From the NCBI GenBank assembly GCA_036280295.1, contig DASURA010000054.1, positions 1 through 18,283 of the forward strand: a stretch of DNA of 18,283 nt, written 5' to 3'. The stretch is from AWTP1-13 sp036280295. Lineage in GTDB: Bacteria; Pseudomonadota; Alphaproteobacteria; Rhizobiales; Hyphomicrobiaceae. This document shows positions 1 to 7,001 of this stretch, piece by piece; the stretch's first letter is position 1; each line of letters starts with the position of its first letter. The notes beneath the pieces were generated by a model. That model was not told where the DNA came from and made no database searches. It saw only the letters and a list, made by a program, of their open reading frames with translations. Made by a program: the position numbers and the translations under genes.

Positions 1-101
1 TGTACGACGCCGCCGGCCTCAATGCGCCGCAGATTGTTTCGACCGTGCTGGCGACAGTCGGTCTTGAGCAGCGTGCCGGCGGATGGGCGGAGCGGGCCTG
101 A
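1..101 (+). CDS. C-terminal end of a probable 1-deoxy-D-xylulose-5-phosphate synthase (partial)
   Basis: Reading frame 3 is open from the window edge to a TGA at 99-101 and encodes about 32 residues beginning YDAAGLNAPQIVSTVL. The pattern YxxAGLxxxxIVxxVLxxxG resembles the last helix of DXS enzymes in alphaproteobacteria, which make 1-deoxy-D-xylulose-5-phosphate from pyruvate and glyceraldehyde-3-phosphate for isoprenoid synthesis. Only the tail is visible, with no thiamine-diphosphate motif, so the assignment rests on resemblance of this short tail. Another transketolase-fold enzyme is possible. Confidence 0.5.
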   Translation, partial: YDAAGLNAPQIVSTVLATVGLEQRAGGWAERA

Positions 102-123
102 GGCCCGCCCACGCGGGGCGTGG
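92..123. terminator. Two adjacent GC hairpins between convergent genes
   Basis: GCGGGCC (92-98) pairs perfectly with GGCCCGC (102-108) across a three-base loop that is the TGA stop of the upstream gene. It is followed at once by CCACGC (109-114), GGG, GCGTGG (118-123). The hairpins sit between a + strand gene ending at 101 and a - strand gene ending at 150, where a bidirectional terminator is expected. There is no T-run on either side, so intrinsic termination is only an inference. Confidence 0.4.
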
Positions 124-149
124 CGGCTCATCGTTATCGCTGACGACGG

Positions 150-2123
150 CTACTGCTGAACAGCCTGTGGTTCAGGCAGGAGGGCTGACGCTGGCAGCTT
201 GGCCGCCTGCACGACCGCTGCAAGATCGACGAGGGCCAGCGGCGATACGGCCTTGCCAGCCGGACAGTCTGCGGCCTTGAGGCTCTCGTAAAGCGGGCCC
301 GGGTCCCCCTTGAAGCTGGCGCTGAGCGCACGTTGCAGGATGCCGTGGGCAACGGCGCCATCGGCGAAGCGCGTACCACAGGCCAGCCTTCCAAGCTCAA
401 CACCAAGCTGCGCCTTGAAGCCTTCATGCATGGCTGCCTGGTTGCCTCTGAGCAGAGCCGCCCAGGCCTGGCCGTCGGACGAGCCAGCCCAGCCCTCGTC
501 GGGGGCAGCCTGGAGGAGACCCGTGAGATCGGCGGTACGCTTAGCCGCCGGCAGGGCCGCCGTTTTTGCGACCGCAGCCTTCAGCGCTTCCAGATCTGCC
601 TTCTCTGGCGCCCGCAAAGCGATCGTCGCCACGGTCGCCAGCGCCGTGGCATCGGCGGCGGGCGGGGCAGCCTGCCACACCACCGCTCCGGTCAGATCGG
701 CACCGTGCAGCTTGGCACCCCGCAGGTCAGCCACGTAGAGCTTGGCTTGCGCCAGGTCGGCGCCCGCCAGATCGGCCTCGCGCAGCACCGCCCCGGACAG
801 CTGCGCCGAGGCCAGGCTCGCGCCCTGCAGGCGGGCACCGGTGAAATCTGCTGCTGCCAGCCCAGCGCCAGCCAGGCTGGCGCCTTGCAGATTGGCCTGC
901 ACGAAGCTTGCGCCGCTCAGAGAGGCGGCGAGATTGGCCCGCTGCAGCTTGGCCCGCTCGAAGGTCGCTCCCGCCATCAGGCTCTCGCGCAGGTCCGCCC
1001 GCTGCAGCTGGCCATCGTCGAACCGCGCACCGCGCAGGTCGGCACCGACCAGCCGGGCGTCCGCCAGACGCGCGCTGCTGAAATCGGCCCGCTGGGCCGA
1101 GAAGCAGCCTGCCTTCTTCCGGATTTCAGGTTGTGCCAGCAAAATGGGGGTATGGACACAACCGAGTTCGGCACCGCGCAGGTCAGCACCAACAAGGCTC
1201 GCATCGTCCAGATTGGCGCCGGTCAGGTCGGCGCCGCGCAGATCGACACGATCGAGCCTGGCAAAGCGCAGATCGCGCCCACGTACACTGAGCGTCCCAG
1301 CCGCGCCGGCAGCACCGCCGCGCCCGGACACAAGGCTGGTATCGGTGACAACGAGGTTGCGGGGGAACAATCCGAGCAGGGCACTACGATCGCTGCTGGA
1401 AGCCGCCAGCGACACCCAGGCCACCGCCGCCAGAATGCCCAGGCCAAGCCCCAGGCTGATCGGGCTCTTCATCACCAGACGCAACAGGGCGCCAGGAAAC
1501 GAGGTCTCGGGCCGCAGCAGGAAGACGCCGGCCAGCAGCACCAGGGCAACGTCGGCGAGCACGATCCCGCGCTGCCACGCGGTGAGCGCCGCGTCATGGA
1601 ACGGCAGCATGGCGATCTGCATGGTGGCGAGCAAAGCCAGCGGCAGCACCAGCAGCGTGATCCAGCCCACGCCATGCAGGAAGGCCCCGATGATCCGGCT
1701 GCGTTCGGGCCCGGCGATCGCCTGCACCAGGAAAAATCCGCCGAGATTGAGCCTGAGCGGATGCGTGCGCAGATCGGTGCTTTCCAGAAGCTGCACGGCA
1801 TCGTCGAACGCCCGCGCCTGGCGTGCCAGTGGCGCCAGATGGGCAATCAGCCCCAGATGCGCCAGGGCGAGAATGGCGGGCGCGACAACGAAGAAGCGGG
1901 TGAGATCGATGCGGGTCTGCAGGAATGGCAGCGCGATGCCGTCGTTGATCAGCAGGTCGCGATGCGTAAGCCCGCCTACCGCAAGCCCCAGATAGGCCAT
2001 GAGGGCAAGAAACAGCAGCCAGAGCGTATTGGCATGCGCAGCGGCGGTATTCAGCGCGCCGGGCAGGCTGTACGGATTGACCGGCGTCTCCGTGTCGAGC
2101 GCCGCACGGGTTTGATCGTCCAT
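150..2123 (-). CDS. Pentapeptide-repeat protein with N-terminal membrane domain
   Basis: The 657-residue product has three parts. Residues ~1-260 hold about five hydrophobic segments (around ANTLWLLFLALMAYLGLAV, FFVVAPAILALAHLGL, ITLLVLPLALLATMQ, LADVALVLLAGVFLL and LGLGLGILAAVAWVSLAA). Residues ~280-480 are tandem pentapeptide repeats of the A(D/N)LxG type, such as LRGADLTGANLDDASL, expected to fold as a right-handed quadrilateral beta-helix. Residues ~480-657 form an Ala-rich, probably helical tail. An insert with two cysteines (GCVHTP and KAGCF) interrupts the repeat near residues 315-340. The architecture and the N-terminal wording (NPYSL, THRDLL, LLESTDLRTHPLRL, AIAGPERS) resemble a conserved but uncharacterised rhizobial family, recalled rather than searched. 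I prefer the ATG at 2123, with GGA nine bases upstream, over a TTG two codons earlier. Function is unknown; a membrane-anchored scaffold is a guess. Confidence 0.85.
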   Translation of the reverse strand: MDDQTRAALDTETPVNPYSLPGALNTAAAHANTLWLLFLALMAYLGLAVGGLTHRDLLINDGIALPFLQTRIDLTRFFVVAPAILALAHLGLIAHLAPLARQARAFDDAVQLLESTDLRTHPLRLNLGGFFLVQAIAGPERSRIIGAFLHGVGWITLLVLPLALLATMQIAMLPFHDAALTAWQRGIVLADVALVLLAGVFLLRPETSFPGALLRLVMKSPISLGLGLGILAAVAWVSLAASSSDRSALLGLFPRNLVVTDTSLVSGRGGAAGAAGTLSVRGRDLRFARLDRVDLRGADLTGANLDDASLVGADLRGAELGCVHTPILLAQPEIRKKAGCFSAQRADFSSARLADARLVGADLRGARFDDGQLQRADLRESLMAGATFERAKLQRANLAASLSGASFVQANLQGASLAGAGLAAADFTGARLQGASLASAQLSGAVLREADLAGADLAQAKLYVADLRGAKLHGADLTGAVVWQAAPPAADATALATVATIALRAPEKADLEALKAAVAKTAALPAAKRTADLTGLLQAAPDEGWAGSSDGQAWAALLRGNQAAMHEGFKAQLGVELGRLACGTRFADGAVAHGILQRALSASFKGDPGPLYESLKAADCPAGKAVSPLALVDLAAVVQAAKLPASALLPEPQAVQQ

Positions 2124-2129
2124 GTCCAA

Positions 2130-2141
2130 GGTTCCGGAACC
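2130..2141. promoter_or_regulatory. 12-bp perfect palindrome upstream of the pentapeptide gene
   Basis: GGTTCCGGAACC is a perfect palindrome ending six bases before the ATG at 2123 and contains the only Shine-Dalgarno-like GGA. It could be an operator or an RNA structure masking the ribosome site, but a 12-bp GC-rich palindrome may also occur by chance. Confidence 0.25.
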
Positions 2142-2283
2142 GCGAGCGCTTCCCCTAGCCCAGGAATGCGCCCGGCCAAAGGGGAAACTTGCGCAAAGAT
2201 ATCAGACCGTTCAGGCCCACCGATAGGCGCCGGGGAGAGTTGCAAAATGGTGTCAGTGACCGGCTCCGCAACTGCTGCCGTCC

Positions 2284-2318
2284 GCGAATAGGGAATGGTC
2301 AGTGGCGAATGGGTGGGC
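2284..2318. repeat. Degenerate G/A-rich intergenic repeat
   Basis: The stretch from GCGAATAGGGAATGG through AGTGGCGAATGGG is an imperfect direct repetition of a GCGAATRGG unit. It lies in the 216-bp gap between the SDR and pentapeptide genes. It is compositionally like the arms of the element at the trmFO start (GAGTGGGGAATGGGGAG). No inverted partner is visible here, so it may be a half element. Nothing else recognisable lies in this gap. Confidence 0.45.
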
Positions 2319-2339
2319 ATCCATGCGCCGTTCGCGCCC

Positions 2340-3104
2340 CTACACCTGCACCGAGTAGCCACCATCGACCGGAATGGCGGCGCCGGTGACGAAATCCGAG
2401 GCCTTGCTGGCGAGGAACACGGCGACGCCGGCCAGATCTCCCGGCTCGCCCCAGCGCTGGGCGGGCGTGCGCATGAGCACCATGGCGTTGAGCCCGCGCA
2501 CCTGCGAGCGTGCCGTGCGCGTGAGGTCGGTGTCGATCCAGCCCGGCAGCACGGCGTTGACCTGGATGTTGTCCTTCGCCCAGCCGGTGGCGAGCGCCTT
2601 GGTGAGCTGCACGATGCCGCCCTTGGAGGCGCCGTAGGCCGGCGCAAACGGCGCGCCGAAGATCGAGAGCATGGACCCGATGTTGATGATCTTGCCGCCG
2701 CCGGCCTCCTTCATGGCACCATGGGCGGCCTGCGAGCAGGTGAAGGCGCTGGTGAGGTTGGTCTCGATCACCTCTTTCCATTCCGCCACGGCGAGATCCT
2801 GCGCCGGCTTGCGGATGTTGATGCCGGCGTTGTTGATCAGGATATCGAGCCGGCCAAGCTGCGCCACTGTCTCGGCGACCAGGCGCTGGCACTGGGCCGG
2901 ATCGGTCACGTCGCCGGATACGACCGCGGTCCTGACACCAAGCTTGGCCAGCTCCGCCGCCGCCGCCTCTGACTTGGCGGCATTGCGCCCGGCAATGGCG
3001 ATGGCCGCGCCTGCCTCGGCGAGCCCCCGCGCCATGCCAAGCCCGATGCCGCCATTGCCGCCGGTAACTAGAGCGACGCGGCCTGTGAGATCGAAGAGGG
3101 ACAT
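2340..3104 (-). CDS. Short-chain dehydrogenase/reductase (gluconate 5-dehydrogenase/KduD-like)
   Basis: This is a classical SDR of 254 residues, the usual length. The nucleotide-binding motif TGGNGGIG is at 14-21 and NNAG at 91-94. The catalytic tetrad is complete: N116, S144 (IGSM), Y157 and K161 (YGASK). The C-terminal PVDGGYSVQV is typical of FabG-like SDRs. An arginine at residue 40 (AGR) after the second strand suggests NADP(H) preference. Overall wording is closest to the 2-deoxy-D-gluconate 3-dehydrogenase/gluconate 5-dehydrogenase group, but SDR substrates cannot be read from sequence and no sugar genes are nearby. The ATG at 3104 has GGAG six bases upstream. It follows the Imm70-like gene by 34 bp on the same strand and may be co-transcribed. 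Confidence 0.9.
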   Translation of the reverse strand: MSLFDLTGRVALVTGGNGGIGLGMARGLAEAGAAIAIAGRNAAKSEAAAAELAKLGVRTAVVSGDVTDPAQCQRLVAETVAQLGRLDILINNAGINIRKPAQDLAVAEWKEVIETNLTSAFTCSQAAHGAMKEAGGGKIINIGSMLSIFGAPFAPAYGASKGGIVQLTKALATGWAKDNIQVNAVLPGWIDTDLTRTARSQVRGLNAMVLMRTPAQRWGEPGDLAGVAVFLASKASDFVTGAAIPVDGGYSVQV

Positions 3105-3138
3105 GAGGTGCTCCGCAATGGCTCAGAGATCGAGGGGA

Positions 3139-3561
3139 TCACTGAAAATGGATGGACTTTCCCCGGCGAATTGCAAGATCGGCCAGGCGCGAAAGGGCGT
3201 CGACGAGGCTCTCGCCATCGACATTGATGAAGCATTCCCGCGCGCTCCGCGGCACGAGGCCAAGCTCATCTGCGACCTGCCGCTGCCAGCCCGCAGGAAA
3301 TGGCAGAGCCGGCAGCCTCTCCATCTCGGCGCCGATTGCCTGCAACTCCCGCTTCAGCGCCACGCAGGCCTCGGCTGACCACTCTCCATCGCAGTCGGAA
3401 TGCATCATCAGCGTCTGGAACCGGCTGCCCCATTCCCCATTCTCGAGCGTTGCTGCGATGAAGTCGCGCCACGCTCCAAAGTCACTGTAGCTGCCAACCT
3501 GGAAGCCATCCAGATCAACGCCATTCTCCCGATCCTCGTACACACAGAGGACGAGCCCCAT
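3139..3561 (-). CDS. Imm70-like immunity protein, orphan
   Basis: The product is a small acidic, soluble protein of 140 residues with no signal peptide or membrane segment. The N-terminus MGLVLCVYEDRENG is followed by GSYSDFGAWRDFI, LENGEWGSRF (40-48) and HSDCDGEW (54-61), then a helical ALKRELQAIGAEMERLP region. The LE-G-WGSRF block followed by a helix resembles Imm70 proteins of polymorphic toxin systems; this match is from memory. Imm70 members are inferred to neutralise secreted toxin domains. The ATG at 3561 has GGAGG and GGGAG 7-10 bases upstream, whereas a TTG 24 bases earlier has no ribosome site. It starts 20 bp after the trmFO stop and precedes the SDR gene. No toxin or secretion gene is present. 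Confidence 0.5.
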   Translation of the reverse strand: MGLVLCVYEDRENGVDLDGFQVGSYSDFGAWRDFIAATLENGEWGSRFQTLMMHSDCDGEWSAEACVALKRELQAIGAEMERLPALPFPAGWQRQVADELGLVPRSARECFINVDGESLVDALSRLADLAIRRGKSIHFQ

Positions 3562-3581
3562 GGTTTCGCTCCCTCCGTCCC

Positions 3582-5081
3582 TCAACGCATACGCTTATCA
3601 CTACATTCATTAGCTTGCTGATCGTCGCCAGTCTGCAGAACTCGTTGCGTCATCGCGAGCCAGCGATCAAGATCAGCAAGCGCGCGGGCACTCAATGTGC
3701 GCTTCTTGGCAACGCCGCGCTCGGGCCCCTTGATGCGCTTGCCGGCGGCGTCGTGGGTAGGTGCCTCAACCGGCGGGAACAAGCCGAAGTTGACGTTCAT
3801 GGGCTGGAACGAGCGGGCACCGCCCTCGCCGTCCGCCGCGAGATGCCCGCCCGTAATGTGGCGCAGGATGGCGCCGAACGCCGTGGTCGGCGGGGGCGGA
3901 GTCCAGTGCTGCCCGAGCCGACCGGCGGCAGCCACACGGCCCGCCAGAAGGCCGACGGCGGCGCTTTCGATATAGCCCTCGCAGCCCGTGATCTGGCCAG
4001 CGAAGCGCAGGCGCGGGCTGGCCTTGAGGCGCAGCTCGCCGTCGAGCAGTCTCGGCGCGTTGAGAAACGTGTTGCGGTGCAGGCCGCCCAGGCGTGCGAA
4101 CTCGGCGCTCGCGAGGCCGGGGATCATCCGGAATACCCGCACCTGCTCGGCGTGCTTCAGCTTGGTCTGGAAGCCGACCATGTTCCACAGCGTGCCGAGC
4201 GCATTGTCCTGGCGCAGCTGCACCACCGCATAGGGCCGCTCGCCAGGCTTGTGCGGATTGGAAAGCCCCACCGGCTTCATCGGCCCGAAGCGCAGCGTAT
4301 CGCGCCCCCGCTCGGCCATCACCTCGATCGGCAGGCAGCCGTCGAAATACGGGGTCGACGCTTCCCATTCCTTGAACGAGGTCTTCTCCGCAGCCAGCAG
4401 CGCATCGAGGAACGCGTCGTACTCCTCCCGGCTCATGGCGCAGTTGATATAGTCGGCGCCACTGCCGCCGGGCCCCGGCTTGTCGTAGCGCGACTGCCGC
4501 CAGGTCACCGTCTCATCGACGGAGTCCAGATGCACGATCGGGGCGATGGCGTCGAAGAACGCAAGCCCGGCCTCGCCGGTCAGCCCGGCAATCGCCTCCG
4601 ACAGGGCCGGCGATGTCAACGGCCCGGTGGCGATGATGACATTGTCCCATTCGGGTGGCGGCAGGCCGGCCACCTCGCTCCGCTCGATGCTCACGAGCGG
4701 GTGCGCCTCAAGCTGCCGCGTCACCTGGGCGGAGAACGCATCGCGGTCGACCGCCAGCGCCCCGCCCGCAGGCAGCTTGTGGGCATCGCCTGCCGCCATG
4801 ATCAGCGAGCCGGCGCGGCGCATCTCCTCGTGCAGCAGGCCGACCGCGTTGGTGGCGGCATCGTCCGAGCGGAAGCTGTTGGAGCAGACGAGTTCGGCGA
4901 GCCCGCCGGTCTTGTGCGCCTCTGTCTGCCGCTCGGGCCGCATTTCATGCAAGACCACCGGCACGCCCGCACGCGCAATCTGCCACGCCGCCTCGCTGCC
5001 GGCGAGCCCGCCGCCGATGACGTGGACAGGCGCGAACGAGGAGTGGGGAATGGGGAGCGGCGACCCTGAGCTTTGCGACAT
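3582..5081 (-). CDS. trmFO: TrmFO, folate/FAD-dependent tRNA (uracil-54-C5)-methyltransferase
   Basis: TrmFO makes ribothymidine at tRNA position 54 using methylene-tetrahydrofolate and FADH2. The 499-residue product shows the FAD motif GGGLAGSE at 23-30, AELVCSNSFRSDD with C66, and FDGCLPIEVMAERG with C248. The two cysteines match the pair known to be important in bacterial TrmFO. GFQTKLKHAEQ and RFAGQITGCEGYIESAAVG are further family signatures. The family is usually ~440-480 residues, and part of the excess is at the N-terminus, where GSPLPIPHSS is encoded by a palindromic repeat. The ATG at 5081 is chosen because AAGGAG lies seven bases upstream; the frame is open for 34 more codons without support. 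The gene diverges from the AbrB-family gene, and an Imm70-like gene follows after 20 bp. Confidence 0.95.
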   Translation of the reverse strand: MSQSSGSPLPIPHSSFAPVHVIGGGLAGSEAAWQIARAGVPVVLHEMRPERQTEAHKTGGLAELVCSNSFRSDDAATNAVGLLHEEMRRAGSLIMAAGDAHKLPAGGALAVDRDAFSAQVTRQLEAHPLVSIERSEVAGLPPPEWDNVIIATGPLTSPALSEAIAGLTGEAGLAFFDAIAPIVHLDSVDETVTWRQSRYDKPGPGGSGADYINCAMSREEYDAFLDALLAAEKTSFKEWEASTPYFDGCLPIEVMAERGRDTLRFGPMKPVGLSNPHKPGERPYAVVQLRQDNALGTLWNMVGFQTKLKHAEQVRVFRMIPGLASAEFARLGGLHRNTFLNAPRLLDGELRLKASPRLRFAGQITGCEGYIESAAVGLLAGRVAAAGRLGQHWTPPPPTTAFGAILRHITGGHLAADGEGGARSFQPMNVNFGLFPPVEAPTHDAAGKRIKGPERGVAKKRTLSARALADLDRWLAMTQRVLQTGDDQQANECSDKRMR

Positions 5082-5120
5082 TTCCCTACTCCTTATCCCC
5101 CATGCCCTACTCCCCTCTTC
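5034..5120. repeat. G/A-rich imperfect inverted repeat overlapping the trmFO start
   Basis: The left arm (about 5034-5058, GAACGAGGAGTGGGGAATGG onward) is an imperfect inverted copy of the right arm (about 5096-5120, whose complement begins GAAGAGGGGAGTAGGGCATG). Roughly 20 of 24 positions match when a gap is allowed. The trmFO ATG (5081-5079) lies in the loop. On the minus strand the upstream part supplies AAGGAG and the downstream arm encodes PLPIPHSS. This resembles dispersed GGGAATGGGGAGT-type intergenic repeats of proteobacteria. A related half copy may be at 2284-2318. Confidence 0.6.
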
Positions 5121-5241
5121 CCGGGCATGGCATGCGCCGGCCATATCCCTGCACGCCCGAAAATGCAAACCCACCATCGGCAACGCGCTCGCCCAATGTG
5201 CCGCCGCCTGCTAGATTTACGCCATCTCCCCAAGAGCCAGC

Positions 5242-6354
5242 ATGAGCCAGTCCGCAGATCCGCACGACTCCGGCCTTCTCCAGGACCGCCCGCCGGCCCA
5301 GCAGTGGGGCATCCTGATCTTAGGCTCCCTGGTGTTCGGCGCGCTGCTGGAGGCCATCGGCCTGCCCGCAGCGCTGCTGATGGGACCCATGATCGCCGGC
5401 ATGGCAGTGTCCACCAACGGGGGCACGATCCGCGCGCCCCGGTTGCCCGTGCAGGTTGCGCAAGCCGTCGTCGGCTGCCTGGTGGCGCGCGCCATCACCG
5501 GCGACATCGTGCGGACATTCCTCGCTGATTGGCCCTTGTTCCTCGCCGTGGTGGTGACCATCGTCGCCACCAGCAGTGCCCTTGGGTGGACCATGGCGCG
5601 CCATGCCGTGGTGCCCGGCACCACCGCGGTTTGGGGAACGGCCCCAGGCGCCGCCTCGGTGATGCTGGTGATGGCAGGGGCCTTCGGTGCCGACGCGCGC
5701 CTCGTCGCCTTCATGCAGTATTTCCGCGTCGTCTGCGTCGCCGGGCTGGCATCGCTGGTCGCGCGGGTCTGGATCGGCCCCACTCTCGCCGCCGCGCCGC
5801 ATATCGTCTGGTTTCCGGCGCTGCCCATGTGGGATTTCGCTGCCACCGTGGCAGTTGTCGGCCTGGGCGTCGCCGTCGGCTTTTGGCGCATCATACCCGG
5901 CGGCACGTTGCTGGTGCCGATGATCGGCGGCGCCCTGATGCAGGCGACCGGTCTCGCCCACCTGGCCTTGCCGCCCTGGCTGCTGGCGCTCAGCTACGCG
6001 CTGCTCGGCTGGAGCGTCGGCCTGGGCTTCACCCGCGCCATCCTGATGCATGCGCGCCGCGCGCTGCCGCCGGTTCTCATCGCCACGGCGGTCATCATCG
6101 GCGTCGCTGGCGGCCTGGCCTTCCTCCTGGTGGTGATCGCCGGCGTCGATCCACTGACAGCCTACCTCGCCACCACACCGGGCGGCATGGATACGGTTGC
6201 CATCATTGCCGCCTCCAGCACGGTCGATGTTCCGTTCGTGATGGCGCTGCAGACGGTGCGTTTCGTGATCGTGCTGTTCGCCGGGCCGCCCCTGGCTCGC
6301 CTCATTGCCCAACGGGTCGACAAGAAGTCAACGCCCGTCAGCGCGCCTTCCTGA
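5242..6354 (+). CDS. AbrB-family integral membrane protein (COG3180/PF05145 type)
   Basis: This is a very hydrophobic 370-residue protein with about nine or ten predicted membrane segments after a short polar N-terminus. The diagnostic blocks appear twice, as expected for the internally duplicated family. The first reads GTTAVWGTAPGAASVMLV followed by GADARLVAFMQYFRVV. The second reads TTPGGMDTVAIIAAS followed by VDVPFVMALQTVRFVIVL. Databases often label such proteins 'AbrB family transcriptional regulator' or 'putative ammonia monooxygenase'. Both labels are misleading: there is no DNA-binding domain or copper site, and the role (possibly transport) is not established. The ATG at 5242 has AGAG about six bases upstream. 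It is divergent from trmFO and followed by two hairpins. Confidence 0.85.
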   Translation: MSQSADPHDSGLLQDRPPAQQWGILILGSLVFGALLEAIGLPAALLMGPMIAGMAVSTNGGTIRAPRLPVQVAQAVVGCLVARAITGDIVRTFLADWPLFLAVVVTIVATSSALGWTMARHAVVPGTTAVWGTAPGAASVMLVMAGAFGADARLVAFMQYFRVVCVAGLASLVARVWIGPTLAAAPHIVWFPALPMWDFAATVAVVGLGVAVGFWRIIPGGTLLVPMIGGALMQATGLAHLALPPWLLALSYALLGWSVGLGFTRAILMHARRALPPVLIATAVIIGVAGGLAFLLVVIAGVDPLTAYLATTPGGMDTVAIIAASSTVDVPFVMALQTVRFVIVLFAGPPLARLIAQRVDKKSTPVSAPS

Positions 6355-6367
6355 CGCCACGGGTCTC

Positions 6368-6448
6368 GAGGCGGGGTCCGCCTCCGCCATAGCTCAGGCG
6401 CGCAGCGCCACAATAGGCCAGGACGGCTCCGCCGGAGCCGCCCTGGCC
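6368..6448 (+). terminator. Tandem hairpins downstream of the AbrB-family gene
   Basis: The first hairpin is GAGGCGG (6368-6374), loop GGT, CCGCCTC (6378-6384), 13 bases after the stop codon. The second is stronger: GGCCAGG (6416-6422), one mismatch, CGGCTCC (6424-6430), loop GCC, GGAGCCG (6434-6440), CCTGGCC (6442-6448). No T-run follows either. They may terminate transcription or stabilise the mRNA end, and the second could also be a small repeat unit. Confidence 0.4.
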
Positions 6449-6558
6449 CCGCATGACCTACCGATGTGGGTTGAGCAGGTCATCCTGATAACGATGAAGC
6501 ACTACCTTTATTCCCAGTCCTCTGTGCCCCGGATTGCACGGTTCCATGTCACACAACG

Positions 6559-6586
6559 TTGACTTTGTGGGATGTCTTGATAATAG
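6559..6586 (+). promoter_or_regulatory. Putative sigma-70 promoter for rplU-rpmA
   Basis: TTGACT at 6559-6564 is followed after 16 bases by TAATAG at 6581-6586, about 70 bases before the rplU start. The surrounding sequence is unusually AT-rich for this window. Position and sequence fit a housekeeping promoter for the ribosomal protein block. Confidence 0.5.
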
Positions 6587-6656
6587 TGCGCCGCAATCTC
6601 GGCGTACCGGCCCACCTGGCGCCCTCAAAACGAGAAAAATCTCAGGAAGTTAACCT

Positions 6657-6974
6657 ATGTACGCTGTCATCAAGACGGGCGGCAAGCAGTACCGTGTCGC
6701 CGCGGACGACAAGCTGGCCGTTGAAAAAATTATCGGCGATGCGGGAGCTGAGGTGGAGTTCACCGAAGTTCTGATGGTTGGCGGCGATGGCGCCGAGACC
6801 AAGATCGGCGCGCCGGCTCTGGCCGGCGCCAAGGTTCTGGCCGAGGTGGTCGAGCAGAGCCGCGCCCCCAAGGTCATCGCCTTCAAGAAGCGCCGGCGCA
6901 AGAACTCGCGCCGCAAGCGCGGGCACCGCCAGCATCAGACCGTGGTGCGAATCAAAGAGATCGTCGGCGCGTAA
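6657..6974 (+). CDS. rplU: 50S ribosomal protein L21
   Basis: The 105-residue product starts MYAVIKTGGKQYRV and contains the family block FKKRRRKNSRRKRGHRQ near residues 80-96, which binds 23S rRNA. L21 is a component of the large ribosomal subunit. Length matches the family. AGGAAG lies seven bases before the ATG. It is followed by rpmA after 27 bp in the near-universal rplU-rpmA pair, and the promoter-like site at 6559 probably serves both. Confidence 0.98.
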   Translation: MYAVIKTGGKQYRVAADDKLAVEKIIGDAGAEVEFTEVLMVGGDGAETKIGAPALAGAKVLAEVVEQSRAPKVIAFKKRRRKNSRRKRGHRQHQTVVRIKEIVGA

Positions 6975-7001
6975 CCGCCGCCACAAAGAGGCTTAAGAAC
7001 C

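Larger units (their letters stand above)
6355..6656. other. 302-bp intergenic region before rplU
   Basis: The gap between the AbrB-family gene and rplU holds tandem hairpins near its left end (6368-6448) and a promoter-like pair near its right end (6559-6586). The middle, about 6450-6555, shows no gene or RNA that I recognise. The short open frames there lack ribosome sites. The rplU leader downstream of the promoter contains a small GAGA-AAAA-TCTC dyad near 6632-6643. I see no basis for calling an L21 autoregulatory leader. Confidence 0.6.

Noticed and set aside
333..2291. 652-codon open frame on the + strand, plus a 417-codon one at 742-1995, opposite the pentapeptide gene
   Set aside because: Translations are low-complexity Gln/Arg/Gly- or Ala/Arg/Ser-rich and mirror the pentapeptide repeats in antisense. 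They reflect high-GC codon bias and repetitive sequence.
3428..3446. CCCCATTCCCCATTCTCGAG looked like another copy of the G/A-rich repeat
   Set aside because: It encodes LENGEWGSR, a block that seems conserved in Imm70-like proteins, so the similarity is probably coincidental and there is no inverted partner.
3615..5069. 484-codon + strand frame opposite trmFO
   Set aside because: trmFO is unambiguous on the other strand, and this translation has no recognisable domain and an Arg/His-rich antisense composition.
5082..5183. In-frame 34-codon extension of trmFO to an upstream start
   Set aside because: The extension reads through the palindromic repeat and has no ribosome site, while the ATG at 5081 has AAGGAG at ideal spacing.
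6305..6562. 85-codon frame, and a 22-codon frame within it starting at 6494, before rplU
   Set aside because: It overlaps the end of the AbrB-family gene and crosses the hairpins, and neither start has a usable Shine-Dalgarno site.
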